Assembly: GCA_947457605.1 (NCBI GenBank)
Contig: CANGWP010000017.1
Location: 1 to 22,271 of the forward strand
Source of the DNA: Bdellovibrionales bacterium
Lineage (GTDB): Bacteria > Bdellovibrionota > UBA1018 > CAIMNF01
DNA: 22,271 bases
Direction of reading: 5' to 3'
The position numbers were made by a program, and so were the translations under genes. Below, one piece after another: positions 6,934 through 15,135 of this stretch. The notes under the pieces are model-generated. The model did not search any database and was not told the origin of the DNA. It was given only the letters and a program-made list of their open reading frames with translations. Each line of letters begins with the position of its first letter. The stretch's first letter is position 1.

Positions 6934-7689
6934 ATGGGCAACCTCGGAGGCACTGACAACATCGATGTCATTGCAGCATTAAAAAAGGCAGAAAAAATGC
7001 GAATCGAGTTCGTGGCAAACGTATCCCACGAGCTTCGCACCCCACTCACTAGCATCAAGGGGTATGCAGAAACCCTTCTTCAAGACATGGAAGAGGGCCG
7101 GGGCGCTGACCCGGATTTTCTGAAGATCATCCTGAAAAACTCAAACCGCCTTTTGGCACTCATCAATGATCTGCTCGATCTCTCCGCGATCGAATCGGGG
7201 GCGGACGAACTTCATCCCGCGACTCTTGATTTGCATGAAATCACTCAGCATGCGCTTCACGCACTCCAACTCAACGCCGAGAACAAACACTCGACCATCC
7301 TGACCGAGGTTCATACTCCGAATGTCTATGCGGATCCAAAGCGGGTGGAGCAAGTGATCACAAACCTGGTCGACAATGCCATCAAGTATTGTCCAACCGG
7401 CTCAACCGTCATGGTGAAATGGACCCTGGAACGGGACGATTTTGGAGAAGCCGTCTTTCTTCGGGTCATCGACAATGGCCCCGGAATTGCCGAAAAATAC
7501 CTCGATCGCCTGTTTGAGCGTTTTTACCGACTCGACAAGGGCCGCTCGCGCGAAAGCGGTGGCACAGGGCTTGGTCTATCGATCGTAAAACACGTCATGC
7601 AACGTCATGACGGCAGCGTTACCGCAGAAAGCACTCTCGGTGCAGGTACGACCTTCATCTGTCGATTTCCTCTTCGTACTGCGCCATAA
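6934..7689 (+). CDS. Soluble histidine kinase core (PhoR-like), no sensor domain
   Basis: Sensor-less two-component kinase of 251 aa. HisKA domain: H box FVANVSHELRTPLTS with phosphoacceptor His32, only about 20 residues from the N-terminus. HATPase domain: N box VITNLVDNAIKYC, G1 box VIDNGPGIA, F box LFERFYRLDKG and G2 box GTGLGLSIV. No transmembrane segment, HAMP, PAS or other input domain exists upstream of the H box, so the protein should be cytoplasmic. PhoR-type kinases usually have membrane and PAS segments and exceed 400 aa. ATG 6934 has AAAGGA 10 bases upstream, and the preceding gene ends 4 bases away, so a longer N-terminus is excluded. It must sense through a partner protein or its own dimer state. 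The cognate regulator is almost certainly the gene before it. Confidence 0.92.
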   Translation: MGNLGGTDNIDVIAALKKAEKMRIEFVANVSHELRTPLTSIKGYAETLLQDMEEGRGADPDFLKIILKNSNRLLALINDLLDLSAIESGADELHPATLDLHEITQHALHALQLNAENKHSTILTEVHTPNVYADPKRVEQVITNLVDNAIKYCPTGSTVMVKWTLERDDFGEAVFLRVIDNGPGIAEKYLDRLFERFYRLDKGRSRESGGTGLGLSIVKHVMQRHDGSVTAESTLGAGTTFICRFPLRTAP

Positions 7690-7747
7690 AGGCACAAAAT
7701 CCCGATGCAGTATTGTTTCAGACCCCAAAGCGTGGCAAGCTCTCGCC

Positions 7748-8428
7748 ATGCTTCTAGAGGTCAAATCCCTTGAAAAATCCTACACTCGTGGCGAAGAAAC
7801 CGTTCACGCCCTAAGGGGCGTAAGCGTCGAAATTCCGGACGGACAGTTCGTTTCCATCATGGGCCCGAGCGGTTCTGGAAAGAGCACCCTGCTTCATTTG
7901 ATGGGCGGACTGGATCTCCCAAGCAAAGGGGATGTGATCTTGCGCGGCGAGAACATCGCCCGCATGAATGACTCCGAACTTTCCTTGTTCCGCCGACAGA
8001 AGCTCGGCTTCATTTTTCAATTTTTCAATTTGCTCCCTACCTTGAGCGCACTTGAAAACGTCTGTCTTCCGAGGCTTCTCGGCAATGAATCCCTGAAAAA
8101 AATCGAACCCAAAGGGAAAGAACTCCTCTCCATGATGGGTCTCTCTAACCGCATGAACCACAAGCCTGACCAACTCTCCGGCGGTGAGATGCAGCGGGTG
8201 GCAATCGCACGCGCCCTCATCAGCGATCCCCTTTTGATTCTGGCCGATGAGCCCACGGGAAACCTCGACACAAAAACCGGCGAATCCATCCTCTCGCTCC
8301 TTCGGGACATGTCAAAATCCACCGGCAAAACGATCGTCATGGTGACCCATGATCCGAAAGCCGCATCCTACGGCAACCGTCTTTTGAAGCTTAGGGACGG
8401 AGTCCTCGAATCGGATGAGACTCTATAA
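7748..8428 (+). CDS. ABC transporter ATP-binding protein (LolD/MacB type)
   Basis: Cytoplasmic ATPase of a type VII (LolCDE/MacB/FtsX-like) ABC transporter. ATG 7748 gives 226 aa and starts right at the conserved domain (LLEVKSLEKSYTRG); the open frame reaches back to 7607 but that part overlaps the kinase. Walker A GPSGSGKST (39-47), Q loop FQFFNLLPTLSALENV, signature LSGGEMQR, Walker B LLILADEPT and H loop MVTHD are all intact. The ribosome site is weak, and a 58-base gap separates it from the kinase, so it may be read from the upstream operon or from an unseen promoter. It overlaps the permease gene by 14 bases, so the two are clearly partners. These ATPases drive conformational work on substrates in the periplasm rather than classical import. 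Substrate unknown. Confidence 0.95.
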   Translation: MLLEVKSLEKSYTRGEETVHALRGVSVEIPDGQFVSIMGPSGSGKSTLLHLMGGLDLPSKGDVILRGENIARMNDSELSLFRRQKLGFIFQFFNLLPTLSALENVCLPRLLGNESLKKIEPKGKELLSMMGLSNRMNHKPDQLSGGEMQRVAIARALISDPLLILADEPTGNLDTKTGESILSLLRDMSKSTGKTIVMVTHDPKAASYGNRLLKLRDGVLESDETL

Positions 8429-11018
8429 CCTTTTTCGCTACATCGGCGTTCGTCACCTCTCGTCCCGTCCCTCGCGTGGCATTCTGACCACGCTTGGGGT
8501 TGCCTTCGGAATCTCACTTTATGTCGCGATCTCGATCATCAATCATTCCACCCGGAACTCGATGAAGGAGAGCATCGAAGCCGTATCCGGAAAAGCGCGC
8601 CTCAGCGTATCGGCAGGCGTTGCGGGGTTCCCGGAATCCAAGCTTGAGGAAATTCGTACCACCCCGGGAGTCAAGAGCGCAGTTCCGCTGATCGAGGCTC
8701 GGGCGTTTTTCGAGGGAGCCACCGAATCCGTGGACGGACTTCAGGTCATGGGGGTCGATCTTCTGCAGGAAACCTCGGTTCGAACCTACAGGGCGACCGA
8801 CCAGAAAATCATCGACGACCCCCTCACCTTTCTCAATCAACCCGACAGCATCATCCTGACCGTGGCCTTGGCAAAGAAGCGTGGTCTTGCAATCGACTCG
8901 AAAATCAGCCTTTCAACCGCACTCGGAGTAAAAACTTTCACCGTTCGCGGCCTTCTTGAACCCGAGGGCGCAGCGCGAGCTTACGGCGGCTCACTTGCGA
9001 TCATGGACATTGACGGAGCCCGAGTGAGCTTCGGGAAGGAAAACAAACTTGATCGTGTCGACATTGTTCCGACCGATGATTCCGAAGTTCCCGCACTTCA
9101 AAACAGGCTTCGTGAAAAAATGGGCCCGGGTTATTCGGTCGAGCGCCCCGAATCGCAAAACGAGCAAATGGACAAACTGCTCGACTCCTATCAGATCATC
9201 CTTACCTTTTTCAGCTCCCTTGCCCTGCTCGTCGGATTGTTTTTGGTCATGAATTCGATCTCGGTTTCGATTGCCGAACGCCGCCGCGAGATTGGGACAC
9301 TGCGGGCTCTGGGCGCAACCCGCTTTTCGATGATCGCCCTGTTTGTAACCGAAGTTTTCGGAATCGGCCTGATCGGTTCCGCCCTGGGCGCCCTTCTCGG
9401 ACGATTTCTTGCGATCCGCCTCTCCACCCAGGTCACTCAATCCGTCGCAGCCCAGCTTCAAATGCGGATCGACATCGCGCACCTTGAGTTCACACGCGAG
9501 AACATCATTTTTACTCTCGTCGCCGGCACTCTTTCTGCGGTTTTTGCGGCCCTCCTTCCGGCGCTCAAGTCAGCGCAGATTCATCCGCTCGAATCCATGC
9601 GCCGCCACAGCGAATCCCGATCTCCGGAAGAGGAAAACCGTTCACGACTCATGATCATCGCGGGATTTTTGCTCCTTGTTTTCATGACCTGCTCGATGGT
9701 TTTCCAATGGAGCAAGATCTGGATCGGGATCGACATCGTCTCCAAAGGGTCCTCGGTACTGGGTGCGGCACTCTTTGGTCCCTTCCTCGTGTTTCTGTTC
9801 TTGAAGGCGTTTCGCAGGATCACCCGACGCCTTCCTTTTCCGATCCTCCGAATCTCTCAGGGAAACCTCATGCGCTCCCGAAAACGGACCACTGCAAACG
9901 TGATGGCGCTCATGGTGGGACTGTTCCTCGTGATGCTGATTTCCTGTGTACGTTCGAGCTTCCACGACACGCTCACCAACTGGCTGGATCGGATCTTTGT
10001 GGCTGACATCATGGTGGGATCAAACGGTCGTTTCATCAACGCAGACGTACAACCCATCAAGGATTCCATTCTTCCCGAGCTTCTTAAGATCAAAGGAATC
10101 CGCTCGATCGGGGAGGGCCGCGGGGCCGGCTCACGGATTGTCCCGTTCCAGTTCAAAGGCGCAAAGCTCGCGATCAAGGCTCTCGATCATTACGCAGAAT
10201 TTTATGAGTATCGGAATTTTCCGGTGATTGACGGAGATAGGATCACCACGGCACGAAGGCTGTTTGAAAGTCCGGAACCCTCCTTGCTTGCCACCCGGAG
10301 TTTTTTGGATCGCGCGGGCAAGAAGGTCGGTGAGCTCGTGGATCTTGAAACTCCGTCCGGCGCGATTCCCTTTCGGATTCTTGGCAAAATCGTGGATTAT
10401 GCCTCAAGCCAGGGCGTGATCTATTTGAACCGTGCGGTCTATGCAAAATACTGGAACGACCATTTGGTCACGGTTTTCGTATTTAGTCTGGAAAGCGGTG
10501 CGCGCTTTGAGGACGTAAAGGCATCGATAGACCGGGAGCTTGGCCGAAAATGGAATCTGGTTACGATTTCAAGCCGCGAATTCAAAGAGCAGATGCAAAG
10601 TGCCATCGAACGCTCCTTTGCCTACACCCGGGCAATCGAGTGGATTGCATTGCTTGTAGGACTCTTGGGTTTGCTCAATACCCTGCTCATCAGCGTGATG
10701 GAACGCACCCGTGAAATCGGAATGCTTCGTGCCATAGGAAGCACAAGACTTCAGGTCTCGAAAATGATCTTCTTTGAAGCAATCCTCCAGGGTTTTTTTG
10801 GAGCCGTGGTTGCAATTGCGCTTGGATCCTACGTCGGAAAACTCTTTGTGGAATACACCTTGTCCACCACTCTGGGATGGGAGATCGATTATCACTTCCC
10901 GAAAGAGGCCATCTTGAATACGATTTTGATCGGTGTCGCGGTTGCGGGAGTGGCGGGATTCCTCCCGGCCCGGCGAGCGGCCCAATTGCAAATTACGGAG
11001 GCACTTGATTATGAATAA
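8415..11018 (+). CDS. FtsX-like ABC transporter permease, double length
   Basis: Inner-membrane permease of 867 aa built from two FtsX/MacB-type halves. Half one has TM1 around residues 18-40, a periplasmic domain to about 250, then three TMs (about 257-282, 300-330, 365-390). Two extra TMs (about 410-430 and 445-465) link to half two, which repeats the pattern: TM about 495-515, periplasmic domain to about 735, then three TMs to the C-terminus. The coupling-helix motif occurs twice (RRREIGTLRALGATR and RTREIGMLRAIGSTR), confirming the duplication. This ten-TM form resembles YbbP-type permeases rather than the four-TM LolC/LolE or MacB. It overlaps the ATPase gene by 14 bases and the next gene by 8 (ATGAATAA), so the three are co-translated. 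With the LolA-like protein and barrel downstream, export of a lipid or lipoprotein-like cargo is a reasonable inference. Confidence 0.93.
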   Translation: MRLYNLFRYIGVRHLSSRPSRGILTTLGVAFGISLYVAISIINHSTRNSMKESIEAVSGKARLSVSAGVAGFPESKLEEIRTTPGVKSAVPLIEARAFFEGATESVDGLQVMGVDLLQETSVRTYRATDQKIIDDPLTFLNQPDSIILTVALAKKRGLAIDSKISLSTALGVKTFTVRGLLEPEGAARAYGGSLAIMDIDGARVSFGKENKLDRVDIVPTDDSEVPALQNRLREKMGPGYSVERPESQNEQMDKLLDSYQIILTFFSSLALLVGLFLVMNSISVSIAERRREIGTLRALGATRFSMIALFVTEVFGIGLIGSALGALLGRFLAIRLSTQVTQSVAAQLQMRIDIAHLEFTRENIIFTLVAGTLSAVFAALLPALKSAQIHPLESMRRHSESRSPEEENRSRLMIIAGFLLLVFMTCSMVFQWSKIWIGIDIVSKGSSVLGAALFGPFLVFLFLKAFRRITRRLPFPILRISQGNLMRSRKRTTANVMALMVGLFLVMLISCVRSSFHDTLTNWLDRIFVADIMVGSNGRFINADVQPIKDSILPELLKIKGIRSIGEGRGAGSRIVPFQFKGAKLAIKALDHYAEFYEYRNFPVIDGDRITTARRLFESPEPSLLATRSFLDRAGKKVGELVDLETPSGAIPFRILGKIVDYASSQGVIYLNRAVYAKYWNDHLVTVFVFSLESGARFEDVKASIDRELGRKWNLVTISSREFKEQMQSAIERSFAYTRAIEWIALLVGLLGLLNTLLISVMERTREIGMLRAIGSTRLQVSKMIFFEAILQGFFGAVVAIALGSYVGKLFVEYTLSTTLGWEIDYHFPKEAILNTILIGVAVAGVAGFLPARRAAQLQITEALDYE

Positions 11019-11814
11019 AATCCTTACCCTTACCGCACTCTTCCTGATTCCAAACCTCGCCCACGCACTTACCGGTCTAGAGATCATGACCCGGAACGAA
11101 GAGGCCCGAAAGGTAAACGAATTCGAATCGCGCGCCAAACTCACGACCGGAAACAGCAAGAACCCTTCTTCCAAAATCAAGGAATTCAGCTTCTGGAGAA
11201 AAGTCCAGGCGGATGGAGTCCACAACAGCACCTTCACCCGCTTTCATGCGCCCGCCGAGGTCCGCAATGAAGGGATTCTGATCGTGGAGAACGGAAGCGG
11301 AAAGAACGACGTGCTTTTGTATTTGCCTGCCTATAAGAAAATCAGGCGTGTGGAGAGCCAGCAGCAGAGCGGAAGTTTCATGGGTTCCGTGTTCAGCTAT
11401 TCCGACATTGCGACTCCGCATGTGGATGAATACCGTTACACGGTCCTGAAGGAGGAGACCTGCCCCACCAAGGAGGCCGCCGCAATCAAGTGTCATGTGG
11501 TAGAAGCCGCTCCTGCAAACGACGATGTCAAAGAACGCACCGGTTATACCAAGTCGGTAGCCTGGGTGCGACAGGACAATTTCATGGTCGTGAAGGGCGA
11601 GTACTACAATCTCGAAGGCGCCCTCTTCAAGCGGCTTGAAGCAAACGAGATCAAGCTCGTCGACCCGAAGGGACGCAAGTGGCTTTCTCATTTGGTTTTC
11701 ATCGCGAATCTGAAGACCGGAGACTTCACCCGGCTTGAATTCTCGAAGGTCAAGGTGAACGGTGGAATCCCTGATGCGATCTTCACTCAGCAAAACCTGC
11801 AAAAGGTGAACTGA
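11011..11814 (+). CDS. LolA-like outer-membrane lipoprotein-sorting family protein
   Basis: Periplasmic protein of 267 aa with signal peptide MNKILTLTALFLIPNLAHA and no lipobox. ATG 11011 overlaps the permease stop by 8 bases and starts the signal peptide, so it is preferred over upstream in-frame starts. The body matches the LolA-like 'outer membrane lipoprotein-sorting protein' group: a long beta-sheet with LTGLEIM near the mature start, LLYLPAYKKIRRV, a GSFMGSVFSYSDI block and WVRQDNFMVVKGEYYN. The group is distinct from true LolA and is usually found beside MMPL/RND-type exporters and an outer-membrane barrel. LolA folds bind acyl chains in a hydrophobic cup, so a role as a periplasmic carrier between the permease and the barrel is likely but inferred. 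One cysteine pair (ETCPTKE and IKCHVVE) may form a disulfide. Confidence 0.85.
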   Translation: MNKILTLTALFLIPNLAHALTGLEIMTRNEEARKVNEFESRAKLTTGNSKNPSSKIKEFSFWRKVQADGVHNSTFTRFHAPAEVRNEGILIVENGSGKNDVLLYLPAYKKIRRVESQQQSGSFMGSVFSYSDIATPHVDEYRYTVLKEETCPTKEAAAIKCHVVEAAPANDDVKERTGYTKSVAWVRQDNFMVVKGEYYNLEGALFKRLEANEIKLVDPKGRKWLSHLVFIANLKTGDFTRLEFSKVKVNGGIPDAIFTQQNLQKVN

Positions 11815-11842
11815 TGCAAAGGCGCCGGGCCTCGGAGCGCGC

Positions 11843-13186
11843 ATGATACGCTACGGATTGCATTTCGCAATTTGCTCGATTTTTGCGATCAACGCTACCG
11901 CCTTTTCAAAAACCCGCTCACGCGACATCCTGATCGGAAACGGAAACACGAACCTGAGTGGTCGGATTTACACTGATCAATATCTTTTTTTGCGGGGGCC
12001 AAGCGAGGGGACCCTGGAGCAATCCTCCTTCTCGGCGTGGCTTGATTTCGACACCCATTCCGAGTCCGGACTTGGTCTGCGGGCGATCGGCCAGTTCGAT
12101 GCATTTTATCGCTCGGTCCTGAACCCCATCGAACCGTCCTTCAATGCCCAACTTCGGGAGGGATACGTCTCTTTTCTTGGCACCGGTACCGAGATCAAGA
12201 TTGGCCAGCAAATCATTCCTTGGGGAAAGTCCGATGGAGTGAACCCGACGGATTATTTCACGGCCAAAGATTATACCCTTCTCAATCCGGATGACGAAGT
12301 TAGGCGCAGGGGAGCGCTTGCCGCCAACATCAGCTTTACTCCAAAACAAGGAACATCTCCCGTTACCTTCCAGTTCGTGGCTCAGGCGAATTATCCCCAG
12401 ACTAAACTCCTGATTCCGGCAGGGAGCATTCCAGCTGGAATTTCCTTTCAACGCTATCCCGATGCTCCGGTCCCGTTTCAGATGAGTAGTTTTGAATTCG
12501 GGGGGAGGATCTCTTTTCAAAAACCTGATTTTGATTTCTCGATTTCCGCATTTTCCGGCTATACCCACTTTCCCCAATACATTGTGGATTCGGCAAGTCT
12601 AAGTGTGCGACCGATCACACCTGCAGAGACTGCCGTTGGAGGCGACGCCTCATTTACCCTCGATTCCTACATCCTTCGTCTCGAAAGTGCACTTCACATG
12701 CCCGAAAACGGACGCGATACCGATCCGCTCGCGGGCCTCGTCCAGCCCTGGCATTGGGACTCGGTCGTAGGAGTCGAGCGTCCGATCGGAGATGATTTCC
12801 GCGCCCAGTTTCAGTTTCTTTATCGCTGGTATGTCTATTACCGGAATCCCACCATTGCGACTCCGAACCCGACACTGAATCAACTCATTCTGGGAGTTGC
12901 GAATGCGAACGCACTCATCTTAAATTATCAACGCCAGGGGAATCCGGGCGCAACATTCCGAATCGGCTATTCAAGCGAACAATCGGACTTTTCTGCGGAC
13001 GTGTTCCTGATCGGGTACTTTTCCCAGGGCCAGGACTATCTTCTTCGCCCTCAAATCGGATACACGCCCATTTCGAATTTGAAATTCACGCTCGGAGCCG
13101 ATGTCTATGGAGGAGATGAAAACCGACCCCTTGGAGCGCTGCGGGACCGAAGCCACGCTTTTTTTGAGGGACGATATTTGTTTTGA
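11843..13186 (+). CDS. DUF1302-like outer-membrane beta-barrel protein
   Basis: Predicted outer-membrane barrel of 447 aa. It begins with a signal peptide (hydrophobic run YGLHFAICSIFAINATAFS), is rich in alternating aromatic beta-strands and ends with a terminal Phe (FFEGRYLF), the usual insertion signal for outer-membrane proteins. The segment with EIKIGQQIIPWGKSDGVNPTD, then DYTLLNPDDEVRRRG, resembles DUF1302-type barrels associated with RND/LolA-like export clusters. GGAG lies 5 bases upstream of ATG 11843. The gap from the LolA-like gene is 28 bases, so it is probably the last gene of the ABC operon and the outer-membrane end of the route. It converges on the glycosyltransferase gene with 7 bases between them; I see no convincing terminator hairpin there. 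Transported substrate unknown. Confidence 0.8.
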   Translation: MIRYGLHFAICSIFAINATAFSKTRSRDILIGNGNTNLSGRIYTDQYLFLRGPSEGTLEQSSFSAWLDFDTHSESGLGLRAIGQFDAFYRSVLNPIEPSFNAQLREGYVSFLGTGTEIKIGQQIIPWGKSDGVNPTDYFTAKDYTLLNPDDEVRRRGALAANISFTPKQGTSPVTFQFVAQANYPQTKLLIPAGSIPAGISFQRYPDAPVPFQMSSFEFGGRISFQKPDFDFSISAFSGYTHFPQYIVDSASLSVRPITPAETAVGGDASFTLDSYILRLESALHMPENGRDTDPLAGLVQPWHWDSVVGVERPIGDDFRAQFQFLYRWYVYYRNPTIATPNPTLNQLILGVANANALILNYQRQGNPGATFRIGYSSEQSDFSADVFLIGYFSQGQDYLLRPQIGYTPISNLKFTLGADVYGGDENRPLGALRDRSHAFFEGRYLF

Positions 13187-13193
13187 AAAAGTC

Positions 13194-14948
13194 TCAGGAA
13201 TCAAGCTCTCGCGTCGGTGCAACACTGGGCGTAATGGCTTTTGGTTTTGCAAGATCCAGGGTTTTCTTGGTGTAAGCTGAGATCAAATCCACCCCTTCCA
13301 AGACCAGATCGAAGGCATCCGCCGTTTCACGAGCCATTCCCGCAAGGGATTGACTTTCCAGATTGTGAATCATCTGCCGGTACCACCCAAGCAGACACTC
13401 AAGCTCGGGTTCCACCTGGGTTACGCGTTCGATCAGGCCCTCGATCTCAAGAAGCTTTTTACCGGCTTCCTCGATCTCAGTGCGGTCTTCCACGCTCATC
13501 AGGTATCCGGCCTTCATGTTCTTCGCCTGTTTCTCGAGCGCGATCGCAGTTGATCTACCCTGGGATCCGAGCTGTTCGATCACAATCACGGATTCATTCA
13601 GTGCTCGAATCCTACGAACCAGCGCTGGAGAAAGAGTCAGCTTTGCCACCTCCTCCTCAACTCCGGGAAGCCATCCGCAGAACCAACCCCGCGCAATCTG
13701 GCCGCGCACGCGATAGATCCACGACTCAAATTCCTGCACCACTCCGGCAACGCGCTCGTAGCTTACTCCACCCCCTTCATTGGAAGGCCGGATCCGCGAC
13801 TTGAAAATCTGAATCTCCTGAAGGGAGGCGCTCAGCGAGAGATTCTCGAAATGCCCATGAATCGTAAGGCTGTTTTTGTGAAACCACTCACTTTGGAAGT
13901 AAGACCAGGCCGCATAGGCAATCTCCGGCTTCCACTCTTCCCTCGAAGAAATTGCGATGTGCCCATTTCCATAAGGACCTCGCTCGGTCCACTTCAAGGA
14001 GAACTCCCGGGAGCCAGCGGGGGCGGCGTAAAAAATCCGCAAATTCAAAAGGGAAGCAAGATCCACGATCGGGTGCTCGCCCGAAACAAGCCAACCGCAA
14101 TTCGAGAAGATCGAAATCATGGAGTCAAAGTGTATGCCACCACGCAAATCAACGACCCTTGAATTGGCAGCAATTTCAAAACCAGGCCGATCCCCCACAA
14201 GAACGATTCCCTGATCCGGATGCCGGCGAAGAACCATTTCGATCCACTCCGCGATTCGTTCAGAAATGCTATCGGCATGCACGGCGATCCATTTCAAACC
14301 CTTCGGACGATCGAGCCACGCCGGCGGAAGCGCCGGGTTCACGGCTTTGAAAAAAAATTTCGAGCTTACTGAATTCATCGCGGATTCCGGTGCCGCATCC
14401 CCCGAATGAATCTGAAGAGCGGTCAGAAGCTGGGTTGTGATCAAGTCGGTTTGGTGAATGTCCTGCTCCACATTCCTGGCAGTCCAGGCTTTCCGATACA
14501 TCGACCAGCCATCAAAAGAGTGGATCGAGAGATCCTCTGCCAAATGGTCACCAAGTTTCACAGCAGCCGGAATCAGGGACGTGAGAATCGAAGCGACTCG
14601 ACTGCGTTTCGGATCCCCGGTCCAATTGGCAAGAATGTCGTAGTTCCGGAGGATCACTTGGTCGATCCAAAGAGCGACTTTTACCACCGGATCTTCGCCC
14701 TTCTGGAATTTCGGAGTTTCAAGGACCGAATCAATCCACTCGACTCGCTTGAAAGGATCAGAGTTCCCTCGGCGGGATGCCACATGAATGGAAACTTCAG
14801 GATAAAGATGCTTGACCGCCTTCAAGGCCATGAGAGAGCGAAAGACCTCGTCCACGCCACCCATTTGAACAATGAGAAGGGACAACTTCTTCCGACCCGA
14901 GGTCTGAAGGGAGGATCCGGACCGGGAATCTGTCCGGGGCTCACTCAT
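13194..14948 (-). CDS. GT9-like glycosyltransferase with C-terminal helical domain, flagellar operon
   Basis: A 584-aa protein without signal peptide. The N-terminal 350 or so residues look like the heptosyltransferase family GT9 (GT-B fold): an opening strand and glycine loop (IVQMGGVDEVFRSLMALK), then a second Rossmann half with IAVHAD, IVLVGDRPG and WLVSGEHPIVDLASLL. The last corresponds to the usual DTGPMHLA donor-binding motif but is degenerate: the motif His is replaced by Asp. The C-terminal 200 residues (about 380-560) are helical and charged, with no recognised domain. The gene starts with an ATGA overlap with the small upstream gene and GGGAG six bases before ATG. Its position after fliD, fliS and a TPR gene suggests glycosylation of flagellin or of the filament cap rather than LPS core synthesis. 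The degenerate motif leaves open a loss of activity. Confidence 0.7.
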   Translation of the reverse strand: MSEPRTDSRSGSSLQTSGRKKLSLLIVQMGGVDEVFRSLMALKAVKHLYPEVSIHVASRRGNSDPFKRVEWIDSVLETPKFQKGEDPVVKVALWIDQVILRNYDILANWTGDPKRSRVASILTSLIPAAVKLGDHLAEDLSIHSFDGWSMYRKAWTARNVEQDIHQTDLITTQLLTALQIHSGDAAPESAMNSVSSKFFFKAVNPALPPAWLDRPKGLKWIAVHADSISERIAEWIEMVLRRHPDQGIVLVGDRPGFEIAANSRVVDLRGGIHFDSMISIFSNCGWLVSGEHPIVDLASLLNLRIFYAAPAGSREFSLKWTERGPYGNGHIAISSREEWKPEIAYAAWSYFQSEWFHKNSLTIHGHFENLSLSASLQEIQIFKSRIRPSNEGGGVSYERVAGVVQEFESWIYRVRGQIARGWFCGWLPGVEEEVAKLTLSPALVRRIRALNESVIVIEQLGSQGRSTAIALEKQAKNMKAGYLMSVEDRTEIEEAGKKLLEIEGLIERVTQVEPELECLLGWYRQMIHNLESQSLAGMARETADAFDLVLEGVDLISAYTKKTLDLAKPKAITPSVAPTRELDS

Positions 14949-15109
14949 GACTTGCTCCCGGAGGATTTCTCAGGAGCCGCGGCCACAGCGAGCTCCTCCT
15001 CGGTGAGAATCTCAAGCGCAAGCTCCTCGATCAGCTTCGAAATGTTCTTGGACCCTTGTTCAGGATTTTCAATCAGTTTTCCTTGCAAAAGCCGGATATC
15101 TGCTACCAT
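14945..15109 (-). CDS. Small 54-residue protein between TPR and glycosyltransferase genes
   Basis: A short gene easily missed by length cut-offs. ATG 15109 is preceded by GGAGGA with a 3-base gap (GGAGGACAGATG), the strongest ribosome site in this stretch. The stop overlaps the glycosyltransferase start (ATGA). The protein begins MVADIRLLQGKLIENPEQG, continues as an acidic amphipathic helix (KLIEELALEILTEEELAV) and ends in a Ser/Lys-rich tail. It has no signal peptide or cysteine. The helix-dominated composition fits a small adaptor or chaperone-like partner. I do not recognise a family. Both flanking junctions support a real, translated gene. Confidence 0.75.
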   Translation of the reverse strand: MVADIRLLQGKLIENPEQGSKNISKLIEELALEILTEEELAVAAAPEKSSGSKS

Positions 15110-15135
15110 CTGTCCTCCATGACAGCCTTAGTGTT

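Noticed and set aside
6399..7058. A 219-codon minus-strand frame
   Set aside because: It is antisense to the intact response regulator and kinase and is a by-product of their codon use.
11077..11844. A 255-codon minus-strand frame across the LolA-like gene
   Set aside because: It lies wholly opposite a gene with signal peptide, family motifs and operon coupling, and its own translation shows no recognisable domain.
14406..15122. A 238-codon plus-strand frame
   Set aside because: It is antisense to the glycosyltransferase and the 54-residue gene, both supported by ribosome sites and ATGA coupling; the translated text shows no family motif.
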